A DNA stretch of 64,000 nucleotides from Epiperipatus broadwayi. Taxonomy: Eukaryota > Onychophora > Udeonychophora > Euonychophora > Peripatidae. The position numbers and the translations under genes are program-made. Where the stretch lies: contig JAQFVV010000012.1 of NCBI GenBank assembly GCA_028023455.1, positions 6,918,499-6,982,498 on the forward strand. Direction: 5' to 3'. This document shows, piece after piece, positions 12,620 through 24,880 of this stretch. Under the pieces are notes generated by a model. That model was not told where the DNA came from. It made no database searches and saw only the letters and a list, made by a program, of their open reading frames with translations. Position 1 is the stretch's first letter. Every line of letters starts with the position of its first letter.

Positions 12620-14776
12620 ATAGAGGAATATTATATAGAGGAGTATATACTGATAAGCAACACAGATGATGACGAGCTAAAGGTAAAAACACTGATATGG
12701 CTAGTGGGAAAAAGCATATTGCAAGTAGTGAAGAGGCTATAAACCAAAACCTCCAGAAATAAGTAGCATACCTGGAGCTAAAAAAGAAACTAACTGCACA
12801 CTTTTAACCAGTGACATTAAAATGGATACCACACCTATGTTTCAGAAACACGAGACAAGTACAAAATGAGAAATATCATTAATATGACCCAGCATTAAGA
12901 GAGTTAGCAAAAGAATTCAATTTTAATGTTGAATTGGATGATGCTTCTTAATCAATTATTATGGAGAATGACTGACAAAAAGCTATGGAAAATTCTCCTG
13001 AATGAGTCAATGCTGACATATAAGCAGGCTGTTGATAAATGCATAACCCATGAATTAGTATTGAAAAAGCTGTAGCATTTCAACACAATAGAGATGTGTC
13101 AACAATTAAAATCACAGTAAATAAAATAGATGCTGAAACTATGACTATTAAAGTCCTACAAAATCCTTTATATATTATTATTGTGGTGATAAAAGTTATT
13201 TGATAAAGACCTGTAAATTTAATCATTATGTCATACATATGAGAAAACTGGACATTTATCACATGTTTGTCATGCAAAGGATAAGAATAGTAAAGACAAT
13301 TTACTCAAATCATCAGAAAGAGGAGTTAAAAATACTGAAATTAAAACAAAAACAATGTGGACAATAAACACATTCTGCTAAATGTAAAATCAATATGGAA
13401 ATTCATAGCAGCATGGGGTTGTCATTAATCTCACAAAAGAATTGTACAAGAATAGTAAAGTTGAATAAAATGTGCATTATTATTGAGAAAACAGAGGTGA
13501 TAGTCACTAATGTAATGGAAATTGGATTTAAATATATGGAAAAGTAATAGGAGCTATCAAGCTGAAGTCTTAATTAAAATTTCTACCTTTTTAAATCATG
13601 AATCAAGACCTTATTCCCATTCTAGATAAAAATTAGTCTCAGTCACTGGAAATTTAAATAGAGAAATAAATAAAAATGATTTGCAATGGCATTGCAAATT
13701 GGGGTGGAGGTGGGGAATCTAGACTAGTAGAAGAGATAGTAATACCAAGAGGATGAAGGAGTTTTCATGGACTTATGTATGATAGCCAAACATAAATAAT
13801 GAGATTGTGCAGATAGTTAAACATGAAGACTGCAGTCTATTGCTAAAATGCCACCAAAATAATTAGAGGCTTGGATTAAAACAAAACAACCATGGCAGAC
13901 ACTCCATTTAGACCAGTCTGATGGATTTAATGGCAACATTTTCTTGATACTTATAAATTTATACTATAAGTCAACAGAATATAAAGTATTAAAAATATAT
14001 ATGCAGAAAATACTATGAAAACTTTGAGCAAAATATATTTGTATAAATTTCCAAAAGTATAATCTCTGATAATAGAGCTGGTTTCAGGTCTATTCTATTC
14101 AAAGTTATACCATGTATTGACATTACCATATTACCCAAAGTATAATGGCCTAGGGAAGAAAGTCATACAGTATTTGAAAAATGTGTTAAATAAAACTTTA
14201 TATGATATTAGCAAAGCTTTAACCAATGCTATGTTTTACCAACATTTCATCCCTTCTATGACTATAAAAAAAGATTCCAACAGAGATGTAAATTAATCAG
14301 AAATTCTGAACACATTTGTCAGTGATGGTGCCTATTAATAATGCATCAAAGAAAAGCTAGGTAGGTGAAGAAAATTATAAAATTGGTGAAGCTGTCTGGA
14401 TTCTGGATATTTTGGGGAAAAAATGGTTTCCTGGAGTAATAATTATAATTATAACAAAGCAATTGCAAGAATCACAGACTCATAATGGCAGATAAACCAC
14501 TTGATAATTCATCATACTGAGTCATTAGAGGAAATAAAATGCTTATTCTATGTTTAATGTAGATGGTGTTTCCCTAAAACAGGATGTAGTGTATTATAGC
14601 TATCTGACTTTGTGTTGACCAGTGAGAAGCAGTTAACTGATATGTACTTATCTGAATAAAATAACTCATCTGATGCATTAGAGACATTGCCAGTATTGGT
14701 TCCATCTCTTCCAAACAGTATTTGTTGGAAGAAAAAACTATCGAGTGGTAAATATTTACTTCTGTCTAGACCTGTT
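12620..14776 (+). pseudogene. Ty3/gypsy gag and integrase relic, RT deleted
   Basis: Shifting frames preserve the order of a Ty3/gypsy polyprotein. Gag-like sequence (about 12640-13080) is followed by a CCHC zinc knuckle at 13229-13270, with its second Cys changed to Tyr. Integrase similarity begins near 13750. The core includes WQTLHLDQ, with the first catalytic Asp at 13911-13913, then SDN, with the second Asp at 14068-14070. The NGLAE-like motif reads NGLGK, so the catalytic Glu is Lys (14156-14158). After the knuckle there is little room before integrase: reverse transcriptase and RNase H are missing. Stops and frameshifts are many, so the copy is dead. Integrase inserts retrotransposon cDNA; knuckle and gag package RNA. 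Confidence 0.75.
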
Positions 14777-15188
14777 TGAGTAATAGCAAATGCAACATGA
14801 TTTATACAGTCAAAGATTATAATCGATAATTTTTTTCTACAGTGACAGGCTTTTTCATACCTGCACTTCAATATGTAATATATAGGGTTTGAACTCAGAC
14901 TTTCATATGACCCTCAACTATCCATGCTATCTCATACTGCTGACACACTTGATCACAATCACCAATATACATATTTCATGCTAAACCAACACCCATCATT
15001 TGGTTCAGATTATCATCTCCACATGTAAACATGAGATAGCATGGATAGTTGAGAGTCATTTGAAAGTCTGAGTTCAAATCCTCTATATATTGCATATTGA
15101 AGTGCAGGTATGAAAAAGCCTGCACTGTAAAAAATTCATATATTAAAATCTTTGACTGTATAAATCATGTTGCATTTGCTGTTACTCA
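14777..15188. repeat. Palindrome extending into transposase sequence
   Basis: The outer ~100 bp of each arm (14777-14876 and 15093-15188) are reverse complements and both contain the same piece of Tigger-like transposase (phrase FDCINHVAFA). The inner part is a family P palindrome. The palindrome is therefore longer than the inner element and includes host-transposon flank. The transposase reading frame continues to the right only. Confidence 0.8.
14877..15092. mobile_element. Family P palindromic element, short form
   Basis: Terminal arms (14877-14937 and 15028-15092) contain TTTGAACTCAGACTTTCA or its complement. The centre carries the family phrase ATATACATATTTCATGCTAA and a variant of CATCAGTTGGTCCAGATTA. 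Other members in this window are at 19372-20330, 37831-38332, 60390-61333 and fragments at 50635-50686 and 62695-62797. No transposase was seen, so it is non-autonomous. Confidence 0.75.
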
Positions 15189-16075
15189 AATAAAACCACA
15201 TACTTTAAATGCCTGTTGGAAAAAGGTTTGGCCTACATGTCTTGAAAACAGCATTATTATATGAAATAGTTACTTTGACACATGATATTGGTGGAGGTTT
15301 GGATGCCTTTAGCCAGAATGATGTTGATGAATTACTTGAGGATAATGCCTTAAATGACAATGATATTATTGCAATAAGTTTAGATACTGTAGAAGATTTA
15401 GAAAAAGAAAATGAAAGAGAAATGGAACCTGTTTCTTTCACAGCAAAAATGATTTGAGAAGGCTTCAACTTTCTAATCAATTGGAAAACCATTTTCTTGT
15501 TAATGACATAAATTATGAATGTGCTCTTAAATTCCAATGAGAGTTAAAATAGTTGTATGTCTGGATATCAAGAGCTTCATAAACAATTAGTAAAATCATT
15601 GTCTCAAAGTTTAATCACTGATTGTTGCCAGAAAACCATTAACACAGCATGAGACTGAAGTTGATGCTAATTCTGCTGTTTGTGTTTCCTCTTATGATGA
15701 ATCTGATTTCTCACCAGTTTACAAAAGAACCCGTATATTGTCAAATAGTGATGATGATTAAAATATGTATGAAAAAATGTAAAATAAATTACTCATAAAA
15801 ACACATTGTTTTGAATAAAATTAAAGTTAATAAAAAAGTAAAAAAAGTTTGTCTTGTATCATTTTTTTTCAAATATTTGAAATTTCTTTTTAGTCATACT
15901 TTATTTTCTTCTTTTTTTTTTTACGCGAATTTTAAAGTAATTTTACCTTGTTGCTTTAGTAAATAGAACGTATCCCCAATTTTTCAAGGAAAGTTAAATC
16001 TATTTTTGTGCAATTTTTTTTTAATGCGGCTTTCTGCAGAACATATCCATGTGTATTTAACATGCATACACTACA
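15093..16075 (+). pseudogene. Tigger/pogo-like transposase C-terminal relic
   Basis: The segment begins with FDCINHVAFAVTQ and ACWKKVWPTC, matching the end of the DDE domain of Tigger/CENP-B-type transposases (W-x3-WP motif). The frame is broken near 15250. An 82-codon open frame (15209-15457) then continues with the acidic C-terminal tail VDELLEDNALND, which fits the family's D/E-rich tail after the catalytic core. Decayed 3' sequence runs to about 16075 and matches a second copy on the minus strand at 36519-36990. The N-terminal DNA-binding domain and catalytic DDD residues are absent, so it cannot transpose itself. Cut-and-paste mobility with TA duplication is known for the family. Confidence 0.75.
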
Positions 16076-17275
16076 TTTTATTCTTTTATTAACTGAGTCA
16101 GACCAAATCCGATGTTAAATAAATAATGATTAATATTTTTTTTACTACAGATTCTATGTTTCTGCTTACAAATTTTATTTTATTCATATATATTTCTGAA
16201 ATCATATTTATTAAAATTTTATAAAAAAAGTTGTCAAAAATGTTCATAAGAAAAAAATTTTTTTAAGAAAAAAAATTCAAGTTCTATTTTTCCCGCGTTA
16301 AATAAGTCGGATAACTATTTTACAAAATGCAACTTCTTTTCTTTAACAATGTATTTAATTGTGCTAAAGCAAATTTATTGTTAAATGGATAATTATTAAT
16401 ACTATTTTTTCAGATTACTATATTTTTTACTACAGATGCTTTTTTCAGCCAGATTTTTAACAACAGTGACCATGGTAAACGAACTAAGTCTCTTGCTACG
16501 TTTCACTTATCATTTTATATACACAGAATAGATTTTTACTTCTATATAAAATCATCAATGAATAAATATTTTTTCTAGATTTTGTCATTGTATGTATATA
16601 AGTTATTTATGACTGATCTAACCCGTATTGATTAATTATATAAAATCCAACCATCGATTTTTTTTAAAAAAACAAAATCGTAATGATAATAATTGATTTA
16701 CAAGTTTTCTAATTAATATTACTAAATAAAATTATTTAATTCCTAAATAAAGTAATTTCCCGTATTACTTTCTCAAGCATATAATTAAAATATAAAAGAA
16801 TCATATTTAAAAGAAAAGATAAAAAAGTAAATTAAGACGGAAAAAATAATATGCGAAAATAAAATAAAAAACACTTTAACAAAGTATTATGCATTTCCTG
16901 AAGACTATATTCTCTTTTTCTAAATTTAAAAATATGAATTTTACCATTAGACATTTTATTTAACTTATTCTTGAAATATTTTTTTAAATAATTTTATTTT
17001 TATCTTTTGGAAAATACGAAAAATAATTTTTCAATGACAGCTGTGCATTTTATGAAAGATGCCCTATTATATTTTATTTCTTTTCTCTCTTTCCCTTTCT
17101 TATATACATATAGAAAAAAAATTAAAAATATATTAAAATTTAACAATAATCATGCTTCTGGCTTAAACAGATATCCTGAAAATTTTATTTCACTTCTGTT
17201 TAGTTATTACTTTTTCTATTAATATTGCCTGAGTACATTAATAATATATCTATTATGCATGTTTAAATTTTTGGT
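16076..17275. other. A/T-rich sequence, nothing recognised
   Basis: Long T and A runs; no gene or repeat copy was recognised. The open frame near 17007-17222 is typical chance translation of A/T-rich DNA. Confidence 0.55.
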
Positions 17276-17725
17276 CATCATCATTTTCAACTATAATTGA
17301 TCCACTGAAGGATGAAGGCCTTTCCAAGTTTAATATATCTTCTCCAAACTTTAGCCTCTCTTCTTCACATAACAGCAGCACACTTCATTATTTCATCCAC
17401 CCATCTCATGTGTGTGTTTTTTTGGTATTTTACAATGTCTTGGAATCCAGTTTAAGAGTTCAATTGTCCATCTATTATCATCTAGCAATATGTCCAGCCC
17501 AATTTCACTTCAGTCTCTTAATTCTTTCAATGATGTCAATAGCACCTGTTTGTTCTCTCATCCATGTATTTTGTTTTCAATCTCTTCTTGTTATTCCTAA
17601 CATGCATCTCTCCATACTTCATTGGGTAATCTGAAATCCTGTATTACTCTTATTAAATATCTAAATCTGAGGTCCATGAGTAAGAACTGGTGAAGCACAT
17701 TTATTAAAAACCTTTCTTTTCTAAC
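17276..17725 (-). pseudogene. 3' end of an RTE-like LINE polyprotein
   Basis: On the minus strand, broken frames read MERCMLGITRRD, then WMREQTGAIDIIERIKRLK and NWAGHIAR. This is the conserved C-terminal region of endonuclease-reverse transcriptases of RTE-like LINEs. The plus-strand start is a CATCATCAT run (17276-17284), i.e. a GATGATGATG 3' tail, matching the tail of the LINE at 43093-45809. Stops interrupt the frame, and the endonuclease and catalytic RT parts are missing: a 5'-truncated dead insertion. Open frames on the plus strand here (17410-17634) are antisense shadows. Confidence 0.85.
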
Positions 17726-19371
17726 ACATAGTCATATTTCCTTTAAATATTAATTTCTACCAAAAGCACTCTTCACATATATATATATATATTGCATCTT
17801 AATAAAACAATATAAGAAATACATTGTTTATGACGTAGCTCCTAAAATGAAGTAGCTAAAATAAATTGTTTAAGATATCAACTAATGACAAACTACTATA
17901 GATGATGATCAAATGTTATCAGTTGTTTATCATGTTCTGTTCCCTAATTACTTTATTTGCTTTCTGACACAGAATTTAATCTACATATATATTACTTTTG
18001 TTTCTATTTCTTAAGATATTTCATTCACTTCTTCAAGTAATCGTATTCTATACCCTATCCCCTCCCCCCTTGTTTTATGTAGATTTGTCACTCATTTTTC
18101 TTTGATCTTACAACTTTTACATATGGTTTAATTTCTAAATATAACTAAAGACATCAAGAATCTTTTTTTTCTGAGTTTAGTAAGCTAAACGAAATATTAG
18201 ACAAGCTTTTTTCTTTTTTTCTTTTAAAAGATCAGATATTGTTTGTTAGAAATAAGTTTTTTAAGCTGGTTTAATTCTATGTTATCTATTTACAAGTTAT
18301 TATTTAGTTATGTACATATAGAAAAAGAGAAAATAATAAAAATGAATCCTCCATAAAAATTAGAGCTAACGTTGTATAACAGCTTTTAAAAACTAATTTA
18401 ATTTATCTTGAGTGCATTACTTTATTTTCCTTGTATATATATATAATATGTAGCAAAATTTAAGCATGCGTATATAGATATGCTTTATGAAGCATCCAAT
18501 AAATTAAACAGAAAAAAAAAATACTATCAATTCTAATTTAGCTTAATGCAATTTTGTTCACTAGAATAATAATTATTCGTATTAACATCCTAATATTGCT
18601 TTGAAATGTTAGCGTTACCTTCGTTTTCTTAAAAAAAAAGCCTCAATTTAACTATTCCAATAATTACATAATTGGACATTATTCGATCTTTTGTTGATAA
18701 CATTATTGTTGTTACCAATAAATACCATATCTTTTATTTTTATTTTCCAATCATCTCTTTATGATTATACAAATAAGCTTAACATTTGGCAGATCGAAAC
18801 TGTGTCTATGCTTCTTTTTATGGTACAAGAATAATACACACCCTTAATTTTCCTTTGCTCTCTTATATAATGATTTATACTCCCTAATTCTAGTTGTTAT
18901 AGTATCTCGGGATTGACTGTTATACAGAGCAGAACATCCAAGCTATTGTTTTGAACAACATAAACAATTCTGCTTTATCAATTTTATCTTTAGAATTATT
19001 TATTAATCTGGTTAAATTAATTGGCACCCTAAAGACTATATTAAAATTTTGATTATAAATTTACCTTATTTTAGTTGCAATATAAGGAGTATATGGCACA
19101 GCCACACGAGACTAATGTTTATTATATTTGCAATTTTCCATCTCTCTTTTAAATTAAGAAAATAACATTAACATTCCAACGTAGTCTTTGATATTAATAA
19201 GAATAGCTTGATCATAGTGCTCGGAACAGAAAATGTATTAGACTAAATATAATTTCCAGTGGGTTTTTTTCTTTTTTTCTTCACTGGATGTTTCATAAAG
19301 TATGTCTGTATATATATGCTTCAATTTTAATACATTTATAAAAGATATTAAATAATTATTACATATTTATA
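17726..19371. other. A/T-rich sequence, nothing recognised
   Basis: No gene or repeat was recognised. There are short (TA)n runs near 17780 and 18440, and a C-rich oligomer near 18060. Confidence 0.55.
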
Positions 19372-20330
19372 ATATTCAAATATAAGTATATTATCTATAC
19401 TAAACTTAATGTAATTAGAAGGGTCTTGAACTCAGAATTTAATGTTATTTACAGCTATGCATGACTCTCCAATATACATATTTCTTGCTGAACCAATACT
19501 CATCAGTTGGTCCAGATTACCATCTCCCACACATATATACAATCAGTGCTCAGTTTATATTAAGATACCAAATCTTCAAAGTTTAATGGACAAGCTCCAA
19601 TCTCTCTACCCTCCAACTCTTCAGCCAGCTATAACATTGAAAATCCAAGGATGAAATACTCAAAGCCCTTGTTGATACCAATATTAATGTCATACCTATC
19701 ACATATAGGACCTTAATATGTCCATTTAAATAAACAGAAGAGGGATGGGCAGAATACAGACTGAATATGTAATATTCAAATATAAGTATATTGTCCATAG
19801 TAAACTTAATGCAATAAGAAAGAACTTGAACTCAGACTTTCAAGACCTTTACATCTTCAAGTCCCTTCTAATTACATTATGCTTTGTAAAAAATATATTT
19901 GAATATTACATATTCAGCCTGTATTCTGCCCATCCATCTTTTGTGTATTTAAATGGACATATTAAGGTCTTATATGTGAGGAGTCAGAGTAACATGTGTA
20001 TAACAATAATATTGGCATCAACAGGGGCTTTGAGTATTCCAACCTTGGATTTTCAATAATATGGATAACTGAAGAGTTAGAGGGTGGAGAAGATTGAAGT
20101 TTGTTAAAGTTTGAATACTTTTTATCTTAATATAAACTGAACACTGATTGTATATATGTGTGGGAGATAATGATCTGGACCAACTGATGAGTGCTAGTTC
20201 ATATATTGGAGATCATCTTTCTTATTCACATGTATGTAATCATGTGTATCAGTTGTATAAAATGTAGTGCATAGCTCTAAAGAGCTTGAAAGTCTGATTT
20301 CAAGTTCCTTCTATATATATATATATGTAA
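19372..20330. mobile_element. Family P compound palindrome, ~0.95 kb
   Basis: Two arms of roughly 430 bp are inverted around 19850. Each carries the family phrases CATCAGTTGGTCCAGATTA, CAATCAGTGCTCAGTTTATA and TTGAACTCAGACTTTCA (or complements). In addition, a ~55-bp block occurs twice in the same direction at about 19372-19430 and 19772-19830. The right end abuts a (TA)n run at 20313-20327. Open frames at 19442-20059 are translations of the repeat and are not called as genes. Confidence 0.75.
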
Positions 20331-20698
20331 GTACTCCAAATTTCATGGCTCATGATAATGTTTTATTTATATATTATAACACTGATAATTATAGGAGTAG
20401 CAAAGTACAGCTAAAATTTATTATAAACTTAGTTTTGTAGCAAATACATTCAAATAAGTTAATAATAATTGTTACTTTTTCATTTACCATTGTCAAACTT
20501 CCTCCACTCACAATTTTGACGCCAACCATTTCTGATAAATATACTAATGATTATTACTAATCATTTTCGAAACTAGAGATTATCTTTAGCACAGATATAA
20601 ACTTTAAACTTCAGTTAAAGATTAATATATCTGATTTTTTTAATTTTACACACACTGAGTTATTCACATTTCTCTGTCCCGTATGTAATATCTTTATA
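20331..20698. other. A/T-rich spacer
   Basis: Nothing recognised between the family P element and the following palindrome. Confidence 0.6.
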
Positions 20699-20874
20699 GA
20701 AATAATAAACACCGCCATACTTCCCCATTCTTTTTAAATTCATATATATAAAGATACAATAAAAGACAATTGATCCCCAGCACGAAATGCATCTTGGGGG
20801 TCAATTGTCTTTTATTGTATCTTTATTTATATGAATTTAAAAAGAATGGGGAAGTATGGAGGTGTTTATTATTT
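20699..20874. repeat. Young near-perfect palindrome, ~80-bp arms
   Basis: Arms 20699-20779 and 20795-20874 differ at only a few positions, for example ACCGCCATAC against ACCTCCATAC. They are separated by about 15 nt. A transcript would fold into one long hairpin. High arm identity suggests recent origin or arm-to-arm gene conversion. No clear target duplication or transposase. Confidence 0.85.
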
Positions 20875-21403
20875 ATATTAATAATAATTCCAACACAATT
20901 GAAATAAAACAACTACATAAAAATAAATATTTTCTTTATTATTGAATCGGTTTTCACCCTATATTAGGATCTTTCAAAATATACTTTTTTTAAGGATTAT
21001 TCAAATAAGTTACAGTAATTTATATGTCAGACATCCAAAGAAACATTTTTTAAACTAAACTTGCAAATCTAGTTTTTTTATATTCTTTGTGATTCTGATT
21101 CGTGAATTGTGATAGTAACATATTCAATCTTAATTTCTCCATGAATAAGTTTATATTCTCAGCATTACTTATTTACTAGAATAATTTATTCAAAGGTTTA
21201 TTAAAATTATTCAAACTTATTACATAGAAATCAATGAATTTGCATTTATGTATATTTTTAACTTTCTTCCTAGCATAATCAAAGTATTTTGTAGTGGTTA
21301 TGTTGGAATGCCTTCCATAAAAAATAAGATATTTCAATTGTCAGTTTTTATCTATTATAATACTATTTAATTATTTAACATGAAACACTTTTCATATACT
21401 AAT

Positions 21404-21728
21404 GAAATACTCTGAAAAAACTTGAATTGAGTCAAACCACTATGAAAATGTATAACCGTATAGATATATTTCCACTTAATAGGACTGAGTTAACTTTCAG
21501 TGAATTCTCACCAGAATAATTGTGCAAAATTAATTAACTAACTGCTCCATCAATAATTTGCATATTTTATAAATTACATATTCATCCTGTTTCTGGCACA
21601 GTTAGTTAATTTTGCACTATGATTCTGATGAAAATTCACTGAAAATTAACTATTAACTGAGAATATATCTATATGGTCATATCTTTTCATAGTGGCTTAA
21701 CTCAATTCAAGTTTTTTCATAGTATTAC
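21404..21728. repeat. Palindromic element, ~135-bp arms
   Basis: Arms at about 21404-21545 and 21596-21728 are inverted copies sharing AAAAAACTTGAATTGAGT and GTGCAAAATTAA. They have diverged by perhaps 10-15% and include small gaps. The centre is an unrelated ~50 bp. No flanking duplication was identified. Confidence 0.8.
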
Positions 21729-21964
21729 AAAATATTATTTATGTATTCTTTTTTAATTTTTAGCTATACTTTTATTTAATAGATGAAGCTACTTATATTT
21801 TTTTTTAAAAAATTGCATGCACATAATAGAAAAAAATAATTATATAAAGAAAAAGCAGCTCCAGAATGGAATCCATTAGAGCCTATGAGCTAATTCAATT
21901 AATAATAATTACTTTTATTTAAAATGTTACTAATATAATATTTTATCTTTAGATTTTTTTTTAT

Positions 21965-22048
21965 ATGTCAAAGTGTTAACCGGGAAATGAACCCAGACCA
22001 GCTGCTTGGAAGGGAGCTATGCTAACTGCTAGGGCACCAATGCTTGAC
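21965..22048 (-). mobile_element. tRNA-Gly-like SINE, tRNA part only
   Basis: On the minus strand the unit begins GCATTGGTG, continues AGCATAGCTCCCTTCCAAGC (anticodon-loop-like CTTCCAA) and GGGTTCATTTCCCGG (degenerate B box), and ends ACACTTTGACAT. The resemblance is strongest to tRNA-Gly(UCC). Mismatched stems and altered boxes argue against a working tRNA. The unit stops just past the tRNA part, with no SINE body. Related copies lie at 29361-29455, 29910-30010 and 62930-63020. TTTAGATTT on both sides may be the target duplication. Confidence 0.7.
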
Positions 22049-22053
22049 TACTA

Positions 22054-24409
22054 TTTTTAGATTTAAATGTAAATTTTTATATGTAATTTGAATTCATATG
22101 CATACAATAAAAAAACATTACTTTTTTCAGATTTTTTTTTAGTGGTAAAATTGCATGAATATTTATGTAAAACCTTTTAAATAATTTATTTATTTTAAAA
22201 CTATTATTATGCATTTTAAATGTAGATATACTATTTTTAATAGTATAAAATATGTTGTAATGGTATGTGATGTAGAGATACTGAAAAGCTATTCAAGCCG
22301 TATGTTGGTTTTTCTATTTATAATATTAGTTGGTGTGGCTATTTAAACAAAAATAAAATATAGCCAAACTTCAATTTATAACTGAAATAAAAGAGTTTAT
22401 AGACAAAGAGAGATTAATTAAGTAATAGAGGCCTAAGATTAGGATGCTGAGAATGATTTGAATTTATTGTGAGCACTAGATATAACCTTAAAAATATTGC
22501 ATTGTGCTCATTATACTATCAATCCATATATCCCCATTATACATTCATATGTCACACAATACTAGCTGTTTCACATGTGATAATTAGCTATAATACTTAT
22601 AACTAATAAATTAATATCGAATAATCACATATATCAAATAATGAAGCTTCATTTGATATATTAATAATGCATAGAAGAGAAGAAAAATAGTCAAACACTT
22701 TAAATTTAACAAAAAATTACAATAATAATACAAAATAAAAGCGAATACTAACAAGGGTTTGAATGTGACATAAAAGATTATACAAATGTAAAATATTTAA
22801 TAAGAAACTATTTAGTTAATAATAATAATAAGTAAATATTTACAATACAATTTCTGTAGTTGAAACAAAGTAATAATAATTTTAAAATGTTTTAGAAATC
22901 TAATATTAATAAAAATTGATTAACGAATTAAATAAAATTAAATTCTTACCCAAATACCTTTGCATTTCAATTTTTTTAAATCTTTGAACTCAGACAGAAA
23001 GATAAAATGAAGGTAATACTACTGTATTGTTTTACTGCAGCTCTCATAAACAGTTATGTCTTAATCTGATCTGGGTACCTATGTTATATTTACATATTTG
23101 TCTAATTATTTGTTTAATCTTTATTCATACATAGTATAGTAACACTCCCCCATACATATCACAAATTCATTTGTATCTTTTGCTATGTCACAATTACATA
23201 CTACCTATGACACCGTATAGACATTATTCTCGTAATAAAGTTTGTAGAGATAAATGGAAAACTTTTATTTATTTTCTGTCCACACTCGGGCAATTTTTTC
23301 TGGATTACTTTGAACATATTTTATTTGGAATTCTCACTGTAAATTGAGTGATTTTTGACTGGAACAATAATCTTCATCTTTTTAACAGTACTTTTCTTTT
23401 AAAATGTAAAACTAATTGCAGCTTTAATAATTACTTAAATCTTAATCATCAAACATGAAAGCTCAATTTTTGCAGTCTTTTTCGAATTCTCTTATTTTAA
23501 CTTTCTCTTCTTACTTTATATAATTCCTAGTTCTACACATAATACTGAAAGTAATTTCTGTTGGTCAGTTACATCTATATGTGAGACACAGTGTTAAAAA
23601 TTAAAGCTGATTTCCTGGCTGATTCAACAGACGTTTATTATGAAGGCTTCAAAAGATTTCCATATAAAAAAATTTCACGGCAATCTTAAATCCTGTCAGA
23701 TCAGCACAATGCATTTATGTCTTCTCCATTCTTAACTTTTCCAATAACACACTAATTTTTTTATAATGGTATGACTTTGTGGTGAATAACTGCTTTCCAT
23801 AGCAATATTGCTTTTTTTTTCTTATCCTATTACAAAGTAAAATCTGACTGAAATTTTTACATATTTATTATTTTTATTTCTAAATATTATTATATGTATT
23901 ATAATTTCTAAATATTATATAATATTTGATATTTTTCAAGGATTAAAGGGGGAAATGAATTAAAAGTGCTGGTATTTATTTAAATAAAAAGAAAAGAGAA
24001 ATTAAAATTGAAGTAGCCAAAGATGGTAACCGTTTAAATAATGTCATACAAATTGAATGGAAATATAATAGTTCTTGATAATTTTGTTTAGACTATATAT
24101 AATACAAATAAAATGACCATTAATTAAAAAACTATTGTTATAACTATAAAAATAATAAATATAACGGTAATTAACGGCAGTTGAGGAGGATTAAGGAATT
24201 AACCTAAAGTACTTCTGCTGATTAAAAGACTGTATATAATAATTGTTATATTTATTATTTTTATTGTTTTATATATATACAATTAACAAGTAATGTTTAA
24301 ATCAATAATTTATTGTTAAATAATTATATTCATAATTAATTTTCCTATTTATAATTGTATGATAGAATATTTCATGCATGCATGCATATAAAAATAAATT
24401 AATTCAATT
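22054..24409. other. A/T-rich sequence, nothing recognised
   Basis: Nothing supportable. A small inverted repeat around an AAGCTT centre near 22640 is too short to interpret. Confidence 0.55.
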
Positions 24410-24880
24410 ATTGTGAATTTTAAAGGTTCCCTCTATCGGGAAAATATGCTCGATTATTGTGAATTTTAAAGCACATTGAGTATAGGCTAAAGCCTGTTTA
24501 AACTATTTACATATACTCTCTGTGTGCTCAATAAATTAATTACTACTTTTCAATAGTTTATAAAATTTCCAACATTAAGATCGTAATATTAACTCACAGT
24601 AAATCGCAAGATTTCATGTAAGTTAATTTGTAAAGGAAATAGTGAACTTAAACAGTGGAGAAAATAACTACTTCATGCTTCCAAATCAAGATGCTTCAGA
24701 TTCACCTATATAAGTAGACATTTAGGTTAAAGATAAGATAGACGCTCTTAGTTTTATAAAAGTCGCTAACTTGGGTTGTGGTTTGAAAGGTTCTCTCTAT
24801 CGGCAAAATATGCTTGATTATTGCAAATTTTAAAGTGCATTGAGTACTGGATAAAGCATGTTTAAACTAGTTAAAAATAA
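24410..24880 (+). repeat. Pair of ~95-bp direct repeats 370 bp apart
   Basis: Segments at about 24420-24510 and 24788-24880 share a CTCTATCGG, AAAATATGCT and TTTAAACTA pattern with moderate divergence. The first copy also contains an internal 44-bp-spaced duplication of ATTATTGTGAATTTTAAAG. A TTTCATG stretch between them (near 24612) faintly resembles the 59649-60228 palindrome. Could be eroded short LTRs; no coding sequence lies between them. Confidence 0.6.

Noticed and set aside
15205-15537. 110-codon open frame on the minus strand
   Set aside because: Antisense to the Tigger transposase tail, whose plus-strand motifs are recognisable.
17410-17634. Two overlapping plus-strand open frames
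   Set aside because: They are antisense to a conserved LINE C-terminal region on the minus strand.
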